A DNA stretch of 64,000 bases from the NCBI GenBank assembly GCA_905183005.1, contig CAJJDO010000123.1:3236-67235 (forward strand), written 5' to 3'. Below are positions 46,912 to 58,292 of this stretch, one piece after another; within the stretch, counting starts at the first letter, position 1; each line of letters begins with the position of its first letter. Origin of the DNA: Paramecium pentaurelia. Lineage: Eukaryota; Ciliophora; Oligohymenophorea; Peniculida; Parameciidae. Under the pieces are notes generated by a model, which saw only the letters and a program-made list of their open reading frames with translations, did no database searches and had not been told where the DNA came from. Both the position numbers and the translations under genes were made by a program.

Positions 46912-48395
46912 TCATTTATTTTGTTTCTAAAGTTCAAACTCTTCATCCAAATCATACAAAAATGGAAATATAAAATTAATCCAAATATTATTGTATTAAA
47001 ATTAAGCTAATTGACAAGAACATTAATCAGTTATTTTTGTATTAACCTATTAAATTATTATATTTCTTTTTACATAAACATCAACAATATTTTCATTTTA
47101 TTCCACTTTCTCAAGGCTATCAGTAAATGCAAAATTAAAATTACATTCCCTAAGATCAATCCTATTAAACAATCTTGCTTATTTCATTAACCATTAAAAA
47201 TTATCCTTCTTAAAATTAAATCCAGATAATTTTAAACATTCAATTTTCTTAAGATTTACTTTCATTAATAAATTTTAATCCTTAAATCCAAATTACAACT
47301 CTTGAATCCCTATCATTTAATAATAAAACAATAAATACCTTTAAGATATTAGAAAAAGTTTTCTTTTAATAATATAAATTATTCCTAATAATCTCCTTCA
47401 ATTATACCAAAATGAAAAACCTTCAAGTTATATTAATTAAGTAATTCTTCAAAAATTTAAAGACTCTACTATTAATTAGATGAACTTTCAAATTAGGTAA
47501 ACTTTATCTCTTAAAGATTTAATTTTTTCGAAACCTCATTCTACTCAAATTTAATCTCATCATTACTAGCAGCTGATTCTTTCATTTTATTATATAAAGA
47601 AATCAAGTCTTTAAGTATTTCATCATTCCCTTTTTCAATTGTAATGCTTTTTAAATGATCTGCTTATTGAATTATCATATCTTTAACTTAATCATTCCAC
47701 TCTCCAAATTTAAATTCCTAAATTTCTAATTTTGATAATGATTATATGATATTGTTCAAATTATCATTTTTTTTATTTTTATAACCAAATGATTTTAATT
47801 TAGATGATTAAGCAACTATTTTTTCAATATATTCTAATGGGATGTCAGTAATTTAATACGAATCAAATTTTGTCAATTCTGATAGATCTTTTGGAACCAC
47901 AAGTTCTTATAATTCTCTTATATTTATGCTTGGAAATATAATTTCTTATGGTTTGATGAATTTAGATAATAAATTATTCACTTCTTTTGGTTTAAATAGA
48001 TCATCTTAAATTTTATTCATAGGTAAAGGGATTAATGTTGAACAAACAGCTTAATCAAAAAGTGTATTTAATTCTCTCATTTAAAGTCTTTAATTAATAG
48101 GAATATAACTCAAAACCTATTGCAAACATTCAAAATTCAAAGTGAAATTATTTGATTCAATTTAATGCATTAATTATAAATATTATTCAATATAATTATA
48201 ATCAAAAAATGATTATTTGAAAATTACATAATCACAATAGTTTATTATATTTTCTTATTATGATAAACACTCATTTCAAAATATTTAAATATTAATTATC
48301 CTTTAGAATAATCAATTCTTTAAAATTCAAAATTGCTTCTTAGATTAAATGTTTAAATATTTTAAATAAGTAAGCATTAATCAAAGTCTTTTCAT
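46912..48395 (-). CDS. Leucine-rich-repeat-like protein with one frameshift
   Basis: TGA 46912-46914; one 29-nt intron (GTATTT...GATAG, about 47308-47336). Leucine-rich units recur: IRELQELVVPKDLSELTKFD, QADHLKSITIEKGNDEILKD, SKKLNLQEIKFTQFESS, GIQELQFGFKDQNLLMKVNL, KKIECLKLSGFNFKKDNFQW, RLFNRIDLRECNFNF. This is the irregular LRR style common in ciliates, usually linked to protein binding. Near 48274-48276 the frame changes by one base; deleting one base of AAA restores LNECLSQQENIINYC. The N-terminus (NAYLFKIFKHLIQEAILNFK) lies close to 48395 but I cannot fix the start codon. About 490 residues. It abuts the stop of the MGSC gene. Confidence 0.65.
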
Positions 48396-48401
48396 ATATA
48401 T

Positions 48402-49363
48402 TCACCAATCCCAAAAATTTTTCTTTTTCTTTTCAATTCCTTTTCTTTCATAACTGAAATTTGTATCTCTAGAAAATCTTACTTTTTTTGATTTTCTAAC
48501 AGCTGTATGAGTAGATTTAATTGATTTACTACCTGAGAAACTACGATGTGTTAAAGATCTATTTTTTAATATACTTTTATGACTCTTTTAAGTTTTACTA
48601 TAACTACTTGATCCTTTTTCATCTGCTGAAAAGAATTCACTAAACATTTTTTCATAAGCATCAAGCATCATTTTTTTTTTGGAAGATCCTTTACTTGCAT
48701 TATTACTGGCTAATTCTTCTCTTACTTAAACTATTTTCATTAAAGCACTTTTTCTCATAATATCAGATTAGGATGAAATAGATTTATCTTTATAAGGAGG
48801 AGTTGGAGTTTTGGAGATTTAAGATTTTTAAGAAACTGTATCATTATCATTTCTTTTAGGAGCAAATTAGGATGTTGATTTAGGTTAGAAGGGATTTGCA
48901 CTTTATTAGTCATTTGATTAAATAATGGAATTTTAAAATGAAAATTAGTTATCTAATTATTCTTTTTATTTCTTAATTTATTCTTTCCTTTAAAGTTCAA
49001 GTTCTTATTCATAAATTTATTGAATACGTTTCAAATTTTCTTATTCTTCTTAAATACTAGATTATAATTGATAACATACTTTTTTTAAATGATATACTTT
49101 ATCTCTTCTTCAATATCATGCATAAATCTGTTTTTTCTGTCTCCAGATATTTCAAAATTTTAAATTCTTTTAGTAAATTACTTAATTTCTTTAGGTGACT
49201 TGAATTCTTCTCCAACAAGATCATCTAATACTCCTTTTTAAGAACATAAATTATTAGTCTTTGAATTCTTATCAGATTCTTTCCTTTATTTATGTTTTTA
49301 TTGAATTGTGATTTCCTATTCTAAAGTATGTTATTATCTGCACAAATGTTGACAAGATCCCAT
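48402..49363 (-). CDS. Basic, disordered protein with N-terminal MGSCxxxC acylation signal
   Basis: 312 residues, ATG 49361-49363, TGA 48402-48404, intron 49057-49079 (23 nt). It starts MGSCQHLCRQQ, which fits N-myristoylation of Gly2 and palmitoylation of Cys4/Cys8, so the protein is probably anchored to a membrane. A globular or helical patch follows (VLDDLVGEEFKSPKEIKQFT), then a coiled coil (QEEQENLKRIQQIYEQELEL). The second half is Ser/Lys/Thr-rich and low complexity (KTPTPPYKDKSISSQSD; LKNRSLTHRSFSGSKSIKST) and ends in a basic tail (GIEKKKKNFWDW). Many potential phosphosites. No known family; the anchoring signal is read directly from sequence, localisation is inference. Confidence 0.8.
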
Positions 49364-49844
49364 TAATTAATTAAAAAATCAATTCTGACAACTTTGTTTA
49401 CCAGATGAGAATAATTTGTTTTTATTTTTAATATTATTTTTTATTATATGTTTAGAAGTTATAGGGATTCTTATAGAAATTTACTTATTCTGAATGAGAT
49501 TATGAAATTAACAACCTTTTAATATATTTTATTTGAATACTTAGAAGTTCTAGAATCTCAAATCTAATAAATATATTCTATAAATGACTTTTGGATATAT
49601 ATAATGTAGATCATTTAAGTAAAATTAAATAGATTTTTGATGTCAATCAAAGTTTCAAATATATCTCCAATTAAATCATTATATAAAATATTTTAAATAA
49701 TCATAATAAAATATTTTGATAGATAGATTTTAAGAGTTCAAGACAAGATCAAGATGTATTAGTTAGATTCAATCTCTACATTAATAAATATATTAGAGGT
49801 ATCTAATATTAATCTCATTCCTATTCATTAAAATTAAATATAAT
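49364..49844. other. Divergent intergenic region
   Basis: 481 bp between a minus-strand and a plus-strand gene. AT-rich; one short frame (MYQLDSISTLINILEVSNIN, near 49750) is open about 30 codons and not claimed. Confidence 0.5.
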
Positions 49845-50192
49845 ATGTCTAATTAGAAAACACCTAAATCCCACAACTCTTCCATCATATACACACCAAT
49901 ACCATTAAGACTTTAATATAGTGCATCTCGTTCTAGTAAATAAGGTTCAAATTCTAACATTTTTTGGGATAGCACTTCAAAAGAGCCATTTTTATTAGCT
50001 CATTCGTAAAGTCCTTAAAAAGTTTTGTATCTAATCATTACTTATACTAATAGACTTTAAACATTTGAATCCTTATATCATGAAAGGCCTCATAATCCAA
50101 TGACAAGAGATGAAAAATTTAAGGAACTTGAAAATCTTATCTCATCTTTTGATTCTGAAGCCTTTATTCAAGAAGTTGAACTATTTGATTGA
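49845..50192 (+). CDS. Small hypothetical protein
   Basis: 115 codons, ATG 49845 (MSNQKTPKSHNSSIIYTPIP), TGA 50190-50192. A Ser/Asn-rich first half (LQYSASRSSKQGSNSNIFWD) and an acidic helical end (MTRDEKFKELENLISSFDSE; FIQEVELFD). A 27-nt in-frame stretch (GTATCT...TAATAG, about 50027-50053) looks like an intron and, if spliced, gives a 106-residue product with less hydrophobic content. No signal peptide and no recognised family. The composition suggests a short, partly disordered cytoplasmic protein. Confidence 0.6.
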
Positions 50193-50392
50193 GCTCACAA
50201 ATACTTTTGAATTGTGAATAAAGTATTTTCATAATAAAGTATAAAAACTTAAAAAAAATCAACCAAAATATTGAATCTATTAAGTAACACATTAACAATC
50301 ATGAGAAAAACTCAACTTGTTACAATCCTTGTATTATTATTCATCATAATCATCACTATTAAAAATTTCGAATTTTTATTATTATAATTGAT

Positions 50393-51834
50393 ATGCATAT
50401 TAAAGTAATACTATTTGCTATTCTTATCTCTTTTATCTTCTCTAGAAAAATTAGATTAAGAAAATCAAACTTAATGCATATACCATTGATCTAAAAAGGT
50501 TAAAGAGTTTAAGATGCCATTAAATAAACTCTAGATTCTGATATAAAAATATCATTTAAGTTAAGTAGTGAAGAATAAGAATTTATAAAAAATTAGAATT
50601 TGTTATTAGATCATCTAGACAGACTTTAATATGCATTTTAGATTGCATATATTCCTTTAAGGTAAGAAATATAAAATATCCTTACAATTAGGAATTCATA
50701 CAATGCTTAATATTTTGGTCAAATAGAGTTAGGATAGCCAGAATAACATTTTGAAGTTTTATTTGATACAGGCTCTTCATATACGTAAAATCATTATAAT
50801 ATAATTTAGATGGGTAGCTTCTAGTGATTGTCATACTTGCAAAAAAGCTGGAGTTAAACACTTTTTTGATTGTGAAGCATCAAACAGTTGTAATTATTTA
50901 AATAAGAAAATAAAATTATAATATGGTACTGGTAAAGCTGAAGCATAATTTATGATTGAAAATTTAAAAATAGCATCTTTTCTAATTCAAAATTAAACTA
51001 TGTTAATTTTAGATGAATTAACAGAATTAAAAAAGTTTGAAGGAGATGGTTTAGCAGGACTTGGTTTTGATACTCTGAGTGATGGATATCCAACACTTAT
51101 AGATAATCTATTTACTTAAAATTAAATTGAAAAAAAGGTTATTTAATAATCTAAATTAGGAATTTTCTATTTATTTGACAGATGAATATATTAAACAAAA
51201 TAGTTAATCTAAATTAATATTAGGTGGAAAATTGGATAATCTAGGAGATCACAATGATTAATGGCATTATTGTGATGTAATAAACAATAGGTATTGGGCT
51301 ATATAAGGAGATCATGTATCATTTGTATCTAAAGATGGTAAAAAAAGAAGATCATTAAAATCTATTTAGCCTATTCATAATACTTTAGATGAAAAAAGTG
51401 ATATTTTATTTACATCTCTTTTTGTCATAGATTCAGGAACTTCATTAATAGTTTTATATGAAAAGGATCATTAGAGATTAGTTGAATACTTAAAAGACTT
51501 TGGAATTGAATGCTATGATAGTATTCAATACTAAGGAATAACTGAATGTGATTAAGCAAATATAGATGAATATCCCAACTTTGAAAGTATGTATTTTATT
51601 ATTAAACTATTAGTTTCTTTATGTGGTAAGTTATTCACAATTCCACCTGAAAAGTATCTATTATGTTCATTTTTTTAATGCTATTTAATGATAGCACCTT
51701 TTGATCAAAGAGTTTCAATTTTAGGGGATCTATTCATAAGAGAATATTACACTCATTTCATTTAAGAAGTATACATAATTCATTAATATTAGTCACCTAG
51801 AAAGATAGGTTTTATAAAAACAGTTTAAAATTGA
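50393..51834 (+). CDS. Secreted pepsin-like aspartic protease
   Basis: 455 residues, ATG 50393, TGA 51832-51834; introns 50785-50809 (25 nt), 51138-51159 (22 nt, GTT donor) and 51587-51613 (27 nt). Signal peptide MHIKVILFAILISFIFS, then a propeptide (~110 residues). The first catalytic Asp is in HFEVLFDTGSSYTWVAS, followed by a Cys pair (SDCHTCKKAG) and flap YGTGKAEAQF. The GLAGLGFDTLSDGYPTLIDN stretch is family-typical. The second catalytic Asp is in LFVIDSGTSLIVLY, and SILGDLFIREYYTHF closes the fold. Both catalytic motifs (DTG, DSG) are intact, so it should be active, most likely in food vacuoles, lysosomes or secreted. The first intron falls exactly inside the DTGSSYTW codon region. Confidence 0.93.
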
Positions 51835-52455
51835 TCAATTAATACATAAAAACTTTATATTATTTTTAATTATCTACAATCTAATTCCATCTATAATATT
51901 ATTCAAAATAGAATCCTTAAATCTAGTATGTTTATTTTGATAAATAATATCTATATAAAGATTGTTTAAGCATTTTAAGATTTAAATAATAGATATCCAA
52001 TAAATGATTGGTCTATATTTGCCATAAGTAAATGATTATATTATATTTTAATTCTAATTATTTAGATGATGATTTTTTAATATTTTCAATTATATTCCTA
52101 AAAGTAAAAAAGAAAAAGGGTTGTAGATTCTGTTGTCTTTATTTGATAGTCTTCTTTTGATTTATATTTATTTATATAATTTATGAAATTGTTTAATTTA
52201 TTTGGTACATTAGACCATTATGATATAAAAAGATTTCTAAATTACAATAACAAGTAAATAAGAATTATAATGTTAGATTAAGAATTATAATAATTATTTT
52301 AACTAATATCAATAATTTAACTAATTCTAATAAAATAAGATTATAAATCTCTATTAACTTTACTGATATCTAATAATTTAGTATATCTTTGATTCATTAT
52401 TTGATATATTTAAATTATACATTTGAAATTATAGATCATTTTATAGATTTTCATC
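51835..52455. other. Convergent intergenic region
   Basis: 621 bp between two facing stop codons, AT-rich with short frames only. Confidence 0.5.
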
Positions 52456-53556
52456 TCATATTATCATTATCAATTAGATGAATAATAGCAAAGACATTTG
52501 GATGATTGTGGTCCATGAGGCTTCAATAACAGGAAGGGATGTCACTCCATTAAATGAAGCAGTCTAAAAATAGATTAATAATATTACTCCTTTGTATAAT
52601 GTACGTCCATTAAGATTTTGGACAGGACGATTGTTGGATTTTTCGGGGAAGTAATCATCATTGTCAAGGAAATCCTAGAATTGCTTGAATTATGATTTAG
52701 AGATAGGCAATGGGGATGTAAAAACATACCAATTTACGGTTTAAGAACAAGGTCTATTTTTAGTTTTTAAGAATATACATAGTAGTGAGACTGCCTGTAT
52801 AATGATAATAGGTTTTGTCAGTCATTTTTTGGAAGAAGTCACTTGTTTATAGGGAGTGATTACTTCATATCAAAAGATGTAACTCTATTTATGGTGTCAT
52901 CAAACCATGGCTTGAATACTTCATATTCGGTAGCAGTATTGGACTATTGGAAGAGTAGTCCAAAGACGGTCAATTTATTTCTAATGTCATTACAACTCTA
53001 TTCACCATCTTCAACAGCCTAATAATATTGAAATTATACTTGATGCACAAAATGAACTTCTAAATCATAATTTTTACCATCTACCTAATGTTCAGAAGGT
53101 GTATGGATATGAAACTGTCTAGCATAGTATTTGTATTAAAAATTGGATAAATCAAATGCAGTGATGAAATCGTACTCTCCTTCTAATTCTTTTGTATAAT
53201 CCCCTGAATAGATATTTTAAGTGATATACGTTGAGCTTCGAAATAATTTTTGGTTGAAGACTTCAGTATATAATTAATAGCTGGGAATGTAGTTTCTTTG
53301 GTGGCTGTAGACGTTACAATGTTTATGGGAGATTAAAAGCTAGCACCACATGTAACAACTTTGGCTACACTCTTAACAAAAATAAAGTACTTTTCCAGTC
53401 ATTTGCGTTCATATAATTCCAATCAGAAGGATCTGCATCACCCCAAGTTGAATTTTTAACGCCATCATTAAAAATAGGATCTGGCAATTGACAATAAGTT
53501 CTTTGGGCCATGATTGAATCAATTACACATATCAAAAGAATTGAGGCAAGAATCAT
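52456..53556 (-). CDS. Alpha-carbonic anhydrase, secreted, probable GPI anchor
   Basis: 318 residues, ATG 53554-53556, TGA 52456-52458, six introns: 53365-53390, 53204-53229, 53019-53039, 52842-52863, 52754-52778, 52564-52587 (21-26 nt). Signal peptide MILASILLICVIDSIMA. The alpha-CA fold is clear: CGASFQSPINIV, then the zinc-binding His pair and the Glu relay in ARQFHIHTPSEHQVDGKNYD, third His in LEVHFVHQ, then YYHYTGSLTT followed by PCSQTVNWYVF, and FNGVTSLP near the end. The C-terminus finishes with a purely hydrophobic stretch (IIQMSLLLFIQLIMII) after a small-residue site, the pattern of a GPI signal. It would interconvert CO2 and bicarbonate at the cell surface. Two introns (21 and 24 nt) are multiples of three. 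Confidence 0.93.
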
Positions 53557-54062
53557 CTTTAATTTAAATTATTATTTGTTCTCAAAACATAAAAGTATTT
53601 AATTATTACTATTAATAGATATGTTTGATATTATAATATATATTTAGTATTTCTGTCACTAATACTATAGATGTAGTCTTAAATATGATAATTAGATATC
53701 ATTATACCATTTAAGATCTATCATTTGAGGATTGTTTATTTTATTACATTGAATATATATTTATTGTTGATATAGTGAATTTAGTGATGATAGAGATGAT
53801 TCTGTGTGACAAATTGTAATTATTTTACTATTTAACTCTATATATATATATTTTAAATCATTAGTACCTCAAATCGATATCCAATATATAATCTATAAAG
53901 AAAGTATTAGAGGATTTTGTAATATTCTATGATACATTTCACTACAGCTGAGATTCATATATTAATTAACATTATAATTAATCATATGAACAAAAATTGA
54001 GCAGGTTATATTTTTAGAATCATATTTAATTTTAATAATATATTAAAATTTATGTACTTTTA
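53557..54062. other. Intergenic between two minus-strand genes
   Basis: 506 bp, AT-rich, includes TA-rich tracts near 53750 and 53840-53850; promoter of the carbonic anhydrase gene expected here. Confidence 0.5.
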
Positions 54063-55307
54063 TCATCTCAATTTATAAAATAGAATATAGGCTGTCTACA
54101 TACATTAAAAGTCTATGTTACGCATTTCAACTCTTTCATCATCCCACATTTACCACATATTCATATTCTTAACATAACTTACATAATGGCCTCCTTTAGC
54201 ATCTCCTAAATGACAACAGATACCCATTAAATCATAACAATTTGTCTATATATATTACTCTAATTTTTAATACTTTAACTTTTAATTCCTATCTAATAAA
54301 ATAAGGATTTGTATTTTTAATTATATCATTTCTTTATAATATTAGGATTAATGTATTTGTCAATTAATCAACAATTTATATAGGTTTATCTTATTTAAAA
54401 ATATTCTAATAATTTAAGACTTAATTTGGAATATCCAATTATTTACACCATAAGAATTCATCTAAATCTTTTGTTCTAAAAACTAAGTAAAGTGGAGAAA
54501 TTGGTTCCCAAAATTCATTTTAATCACTAATGTAACCATTTACACAATAAACATCAAAATTAATATGAGTTTATTCTAATTATTGTCTAAGTAAATAATA
54601 TAATTAATGTTAAGTTATTTCTTAATCTAAATACAAATATCGAGATCGTTAAACTGTTTATGTTATATCATGTTCAACATATTATAAAACAATTCTCTAA
54701 TATATTTTTATATATCTTACTCAATCTTATATAAAAATTAATCAACCTAAGTTTCTACATGATATGTAAATAGATCAAATTCCATCTTATCTGCTACATG
54801 CCAATTAAATTATTCTGAAGAACCAGGTACCATTTTAAACATTCTCATACTTTATTAATTATCATTTAGATCAACTAATAATTCTAAATTATCGATATCA
54901 ACATTTTATTCCCATATATAATATAATATATCTTTCACCCAACTTTAATGAATATATATACAATTTCTATGTTCAGGTATTTCACAATAAGGAGATTAAT
55001 TAATTATTAAGCATGAATCTAAAACTTTGCTCTCTGATAATAAAAATAACAATATTTCAAAAGCATCTTATGGTTCTTAATTCTATGGATTTTATGAAAA
55101 AAACATAGGTTATCTCTTTCGAAGTTCAATCCAAAACAATTCTAAGTTTTTTGCATCATGACACTCATTTAAATATTAAAGTGTGTCTAATAAGAATGAT
55201 TGAAATAAATCATCTTAAATCTAGGTAACAACTAGACTTTTAGATAAACAAATCAAAAGAGAATTGAGAAAACAACTATTTCCTTGATTCTTGATCCCTT
55301 TTAACAT
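54063..55307 (-). CDS. Ubiquitin-specific protease (USP/UCH family)
   Basis: About 400 residues, ATG 55305-55307, TGA 54063-54065. The Cys box is at the very N-terminus: MLKGIKNQGNSCFLNSLLIC. QEPQDAFEILLFLL corresponds to the QQDAxEF helix. The His box reads YDLMGICCHLGDAKGGHYVS and is followed by MWQMWDDERVEM, and the protein ends AYILFYKLR, all typical of USPs. Intron 54246-54273 (28 nt) is placed exactly by the domain; another intron of length 3n+2 must lie around 54640-54780 but I could not fix it. Zinc-finger Cys pairs are not evident, so the finger region seems reduced. It would remove ubiquitin from conjugates. Catalytic residues are present. Confidence 0.85.
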
Positions 55308-55797
55308 TTATATTATAAATTATTAATAATCATATTTGCCTTTACAATTCCTTTTTAGTTCTCAATTGTATAATTTACTATATAATTAGAAATTAAATGA
55401 GTTTAGTATTATTAGGATTAATTAGTTAATGAATTAAATCTATTAATAATGAATAGAAAAGAAGTACTTTATTGTAATATTAAATCTATCCCTTCTAATA
55501 ATACTTATATCCATACATATATGATGAGAAGATTCTTATATTGAAAATAAAAAGTTAATCAATATCTTTTAAAATGAAAATGATTTTTTCTTAAGGACTT
55601 TATCCTTTTTATTAATTTTGTTTATGAAATTTTATTAATATTTTTTTAATGAAAAATCATAAAAATATATTCAACATATTTTAATTAAATATTCCCTTAA
55701 TCACCTAATAAGATATTTAATAAAAATCTATGTTAAATTCTAAATATAATCATAATTTAATATTAATAATATAAATAACAGTTAAAACTTTTGAAAA
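55308..55797. other. Divergent intergenic region
   Basis: 490 bp, AT-rich, between the USP (minus) and the HN1-like gene (plus). No coding or structural signal seen. Confidence 0.5.
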
Positions 55798-56057
55798 ATG
55801 AATAACATATAAGGATATGGATTAGATAAACCATCAGTTAGATTACATTAAGCACCTGGAGGAAATTCATCAATTTCATTTGTACATACCATATTTAAAA
55901 CCTCAAGGGAGATTATACTCCTTAATAGCAAGTAGCTCAACCTTTAGGAAGAAAACAAGTCAATCAACCTCCTGTTTAATAATAACAATAAGATTAGAAA
56001 ACATCAGTTAAAGTAAGAAATCCTCCAGGTGGCAGATCATAAATTTAGTTTGGATGA
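55798..56057 (+). CDS. Jupiter/HN1 (JPT)-like short protein
   Basis: 77 residues, ATG 55798, TGA 56055-56057, one 26-nt intron (55882-55907, AAG acceptor). Two copies of a PPGG-type motif bracket a Gln-rich linker: VRLHQAPGGNSSISFG near residue 20 and VKVRNPPGGRSQIQFG at the end. The motif matches the R-V-x-x-P-P-G-G-x-S-x-x-x-F-G repeats of the Jupiter microtubule-associated homologues (JPT1/HN1), small intrinsically disordered proteins. A microtubule-related role is inference from that family. Convergent with the PP2C gene, 28 bp between stops. Confidence 0.75.
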
Positions 56058-56085
56058 GTATTAATTATATAAATTACTAAAGTCA

Positions 56086-57481
56086 TCATTTAAAAAATCC
56101 TATAATTAAAGTAATATCATCTATGACTTCATCTTCTCTTTACCAAGCTTCTCTTGCAATTGATAATAATTTAACACATGCACCATTCACATCTCCTTTT
56201 TTATAAAATTCATATACAATTTAAACAACTAAGTCATTTTATAAAAATCTAATTAAACATAAATAATACTCCCAAATACCATCAGATGCAACAATGACAA
56301 ATTTATCAGATTCTTATAAAGAATATTTAAGAATTTCAGGTTCACAAATAACACCAACTTAACTAGCAACATAATCTCCAAAACTTCTTGACATAGCTAA
56401 ACCAGGAACATTTTCATTCATAGTCCAAACTCTTGCTGGTCCAATTGATTATCCATCTTCATCATAAAAAGGTAATACTCTTCCACCTCTACTTAATATT
56501 CTTGTCTATTCTAAAAAACAATCTGGTTTATGATCTTTTGATAATTCAACAACAGAAAGTTTGCCATTATATCTTCCAATAATTGCTCTGCTATCTCCTA
56601 TGTTAGCACAATATAATTCATTATTGAAAGTTATTACAACAATAGTAGTAGAACCAGAATAGGTTATATCAATACCACTTTTTAATAATTCTTAATTCGT
56701 TCTTAAAAAACATTATTTCAAAATTTTATGTATTGATCTATTCTTTTCATATTAATTTTATAGTTATTTTAACTCTTCCTCTACAAATTAAGGCAAAGCT
56801 TCATAAATAAATTATGCAACCTAATGTCCATAAGTTCCATGACCATCAGAAACCTAAAAGTACCAATCATTCTCTTATCCACAAAATTTTTGTATTAACT
56901 TGTAGGTATCTTGATTTATTTTTTTTTATCCTGTATGCAACATTCCAGCCTAAGATAATCCATAAGCCTTTATAATTTAATATTCGGGTACTAATATCTC
57001 AGGATTACTAATAGAACGAGGTCCTTTAAGTAATTTAAGAATCTGAGGTTTTTTCGCTAAATCTAACAATAGCTCATATTATTTTTTGACATCTGGCTTA
57101 TTGTATTATACTATATCATTTTTGGGTCTAACCAACTTTTCAGACTTAATTTTTTTGAGTAAATTCAAGGCAGAAGTAGATAAGTAACTAGAATTCTCTT
57201 TACAATCTATGATTTTGCTGTTCTAACGCATATGTGTATTTTAAGTTAAAATAGTACTTAGATTGTTACAATCTATACTACTTTTAGGTCTAGTCTTCTT
57301 GGTATTTATTAATTGTTTACTATTCCTATTAATTGGAATAGAGTGCCTAATCCATAGAACTCTATGATTAATACTTATTTGGTGATATTATTGGAGATAT
57401 GAGACTGGCTTGTTGCAATTCTTCTTTTCTCTTTCGAAGATATTCAAATAATTTGTTAGGAGATGTAAGAGACTTTTACAT
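56086..57481 (-). CDS. PP2C-type Ser/Thr phosphatase with N-terminal extension
   Basis: 448 residues, ATG 57479-57481 (MQKSLTSPNKLFEYLRKRKE), TGA 56086-56088; introns 57347-57374 (28 nt) and 56249-56269 (21 nt). The first ~150 residues are a basic extension. The PP2C core has all metal-binding motifs: QVSDGHGTYGHQVAQF, SGSTTIVVITFNNELYCANI, GDSRAIIGRYNGKL, LSRGGRVLPF, GLAMSRSFGDYVASQVGVIC, KFVIVASDGIWE and DVNGACVKLL to DDITLIIGFFK. The Mn/Mg-liganding aspartates are intact, so activity is expected. An upstream MM start at 57526 would overlap the next gene's stop, which is why I prefer 57481. Cytoplasmic or nuclear; target unknown. Confidence 0.93.
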
Positions 57482-57522
57482 TAATTAAAGGTAGGTGATT
57501 TGTTTAAAATTATTTTATAACA

Positions 57523-57859
57523 TCATTTTCTTGAATTCCCTCTTGTTTTGATTGTTGATCTATTTATATCATTTCTTTCAAGATTGGAGTAATAAACAAA
57601 TGTTCTTTAATCATAATTATTCTAATTTGTAAGATTAATGACTTATTGTTGTTGAACTTAAGATTATAATTGATTGATGGATTTTCTATTAAATGATTAT
57701 CTTTTTTAATCTAATAAAAATTATATGTAATTTTTTACCATGATTTTTATATTTTGACAAATTATTTGAGTACATCATAATAAATTAATACAAGTCATCC
57801 CAATTATTATTTTTATTGTTTAGATCTACATTTTTCAATTAATAACCTGGTTAATTCAT
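57523..57859 (-). CDS. Small Gln/Asn-rich protein; N-terminus may extend upstream
   Basis: From a Met at 57857-57859 (MNQPGYQLKNVDLNNKNNNW) to TGA 57523-57525 with a 28-nt intron (57711-57738): 102 residues. Readable pieces are DDLYQFIMMYSNNLSKYKNH and QNNYDQRTFVYYSNLERNDI, ending TIKTRGNSRK. Upstream of this Met the same frame continues open (LSIGIKIRLTYNPTEVE), so the real protein is probably longer. The stop lies 41 bp before the PP2C start. No family recognised. Confidence 0.55.
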
Positions 57860-58292
57860 CTCTACTTCTGTTGGATTATAAGTCAATCTAATTTTGATAC
57901 CAATTGAAAGTGATTCTTAATCATTATTTATATTGTCTCTGATTATAATTTAAATCAATACTATTAAAAGGATGTTATTTATGATAATCCAGAAATGTTT
58001 TTTGTTATGATTTCTGTTATTAATATACAGGTTGGTATGGCACCTGCAGTTCCTAATAATTCAATTGCTTATTATTAATTGTTTCTATCTCTCAACTTCA
58101 ACACAGCTTAACATAAATAATCTTATTATTTCAATAATTTATGTACTTGTCAATTCTAAAGTATCTATATTTCTACTACAACCTGAAATCTGAATAATAA
58201 TAACAAGTACCTTTGATGTAAATTTAATGAGCCATCAAAGTTTACATATTTTTATAATTATTATTATTATTATTATTATTATATAAATTAAT
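57860..58292 (-). other. Coding-like fragments upstream of the small Gln/Asn-rich gene
   Basis: Minus-strand pieces in different frames read as protein: LCQAVLKLRDRNNQQQAIEL with ELLGTAGAIPT, and FLDYHKQHPFNSIDLNYNQR. I could not join them with credible introns to the 57523-57859 gene. They may be its N-terminal exons with indels. Confidence 0.35.
58257..58282. repeat. (TTA)n microsatellite
   Basis: About eight TTA units just downstream of the 58293 stop codon. Confidence 0.8.
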
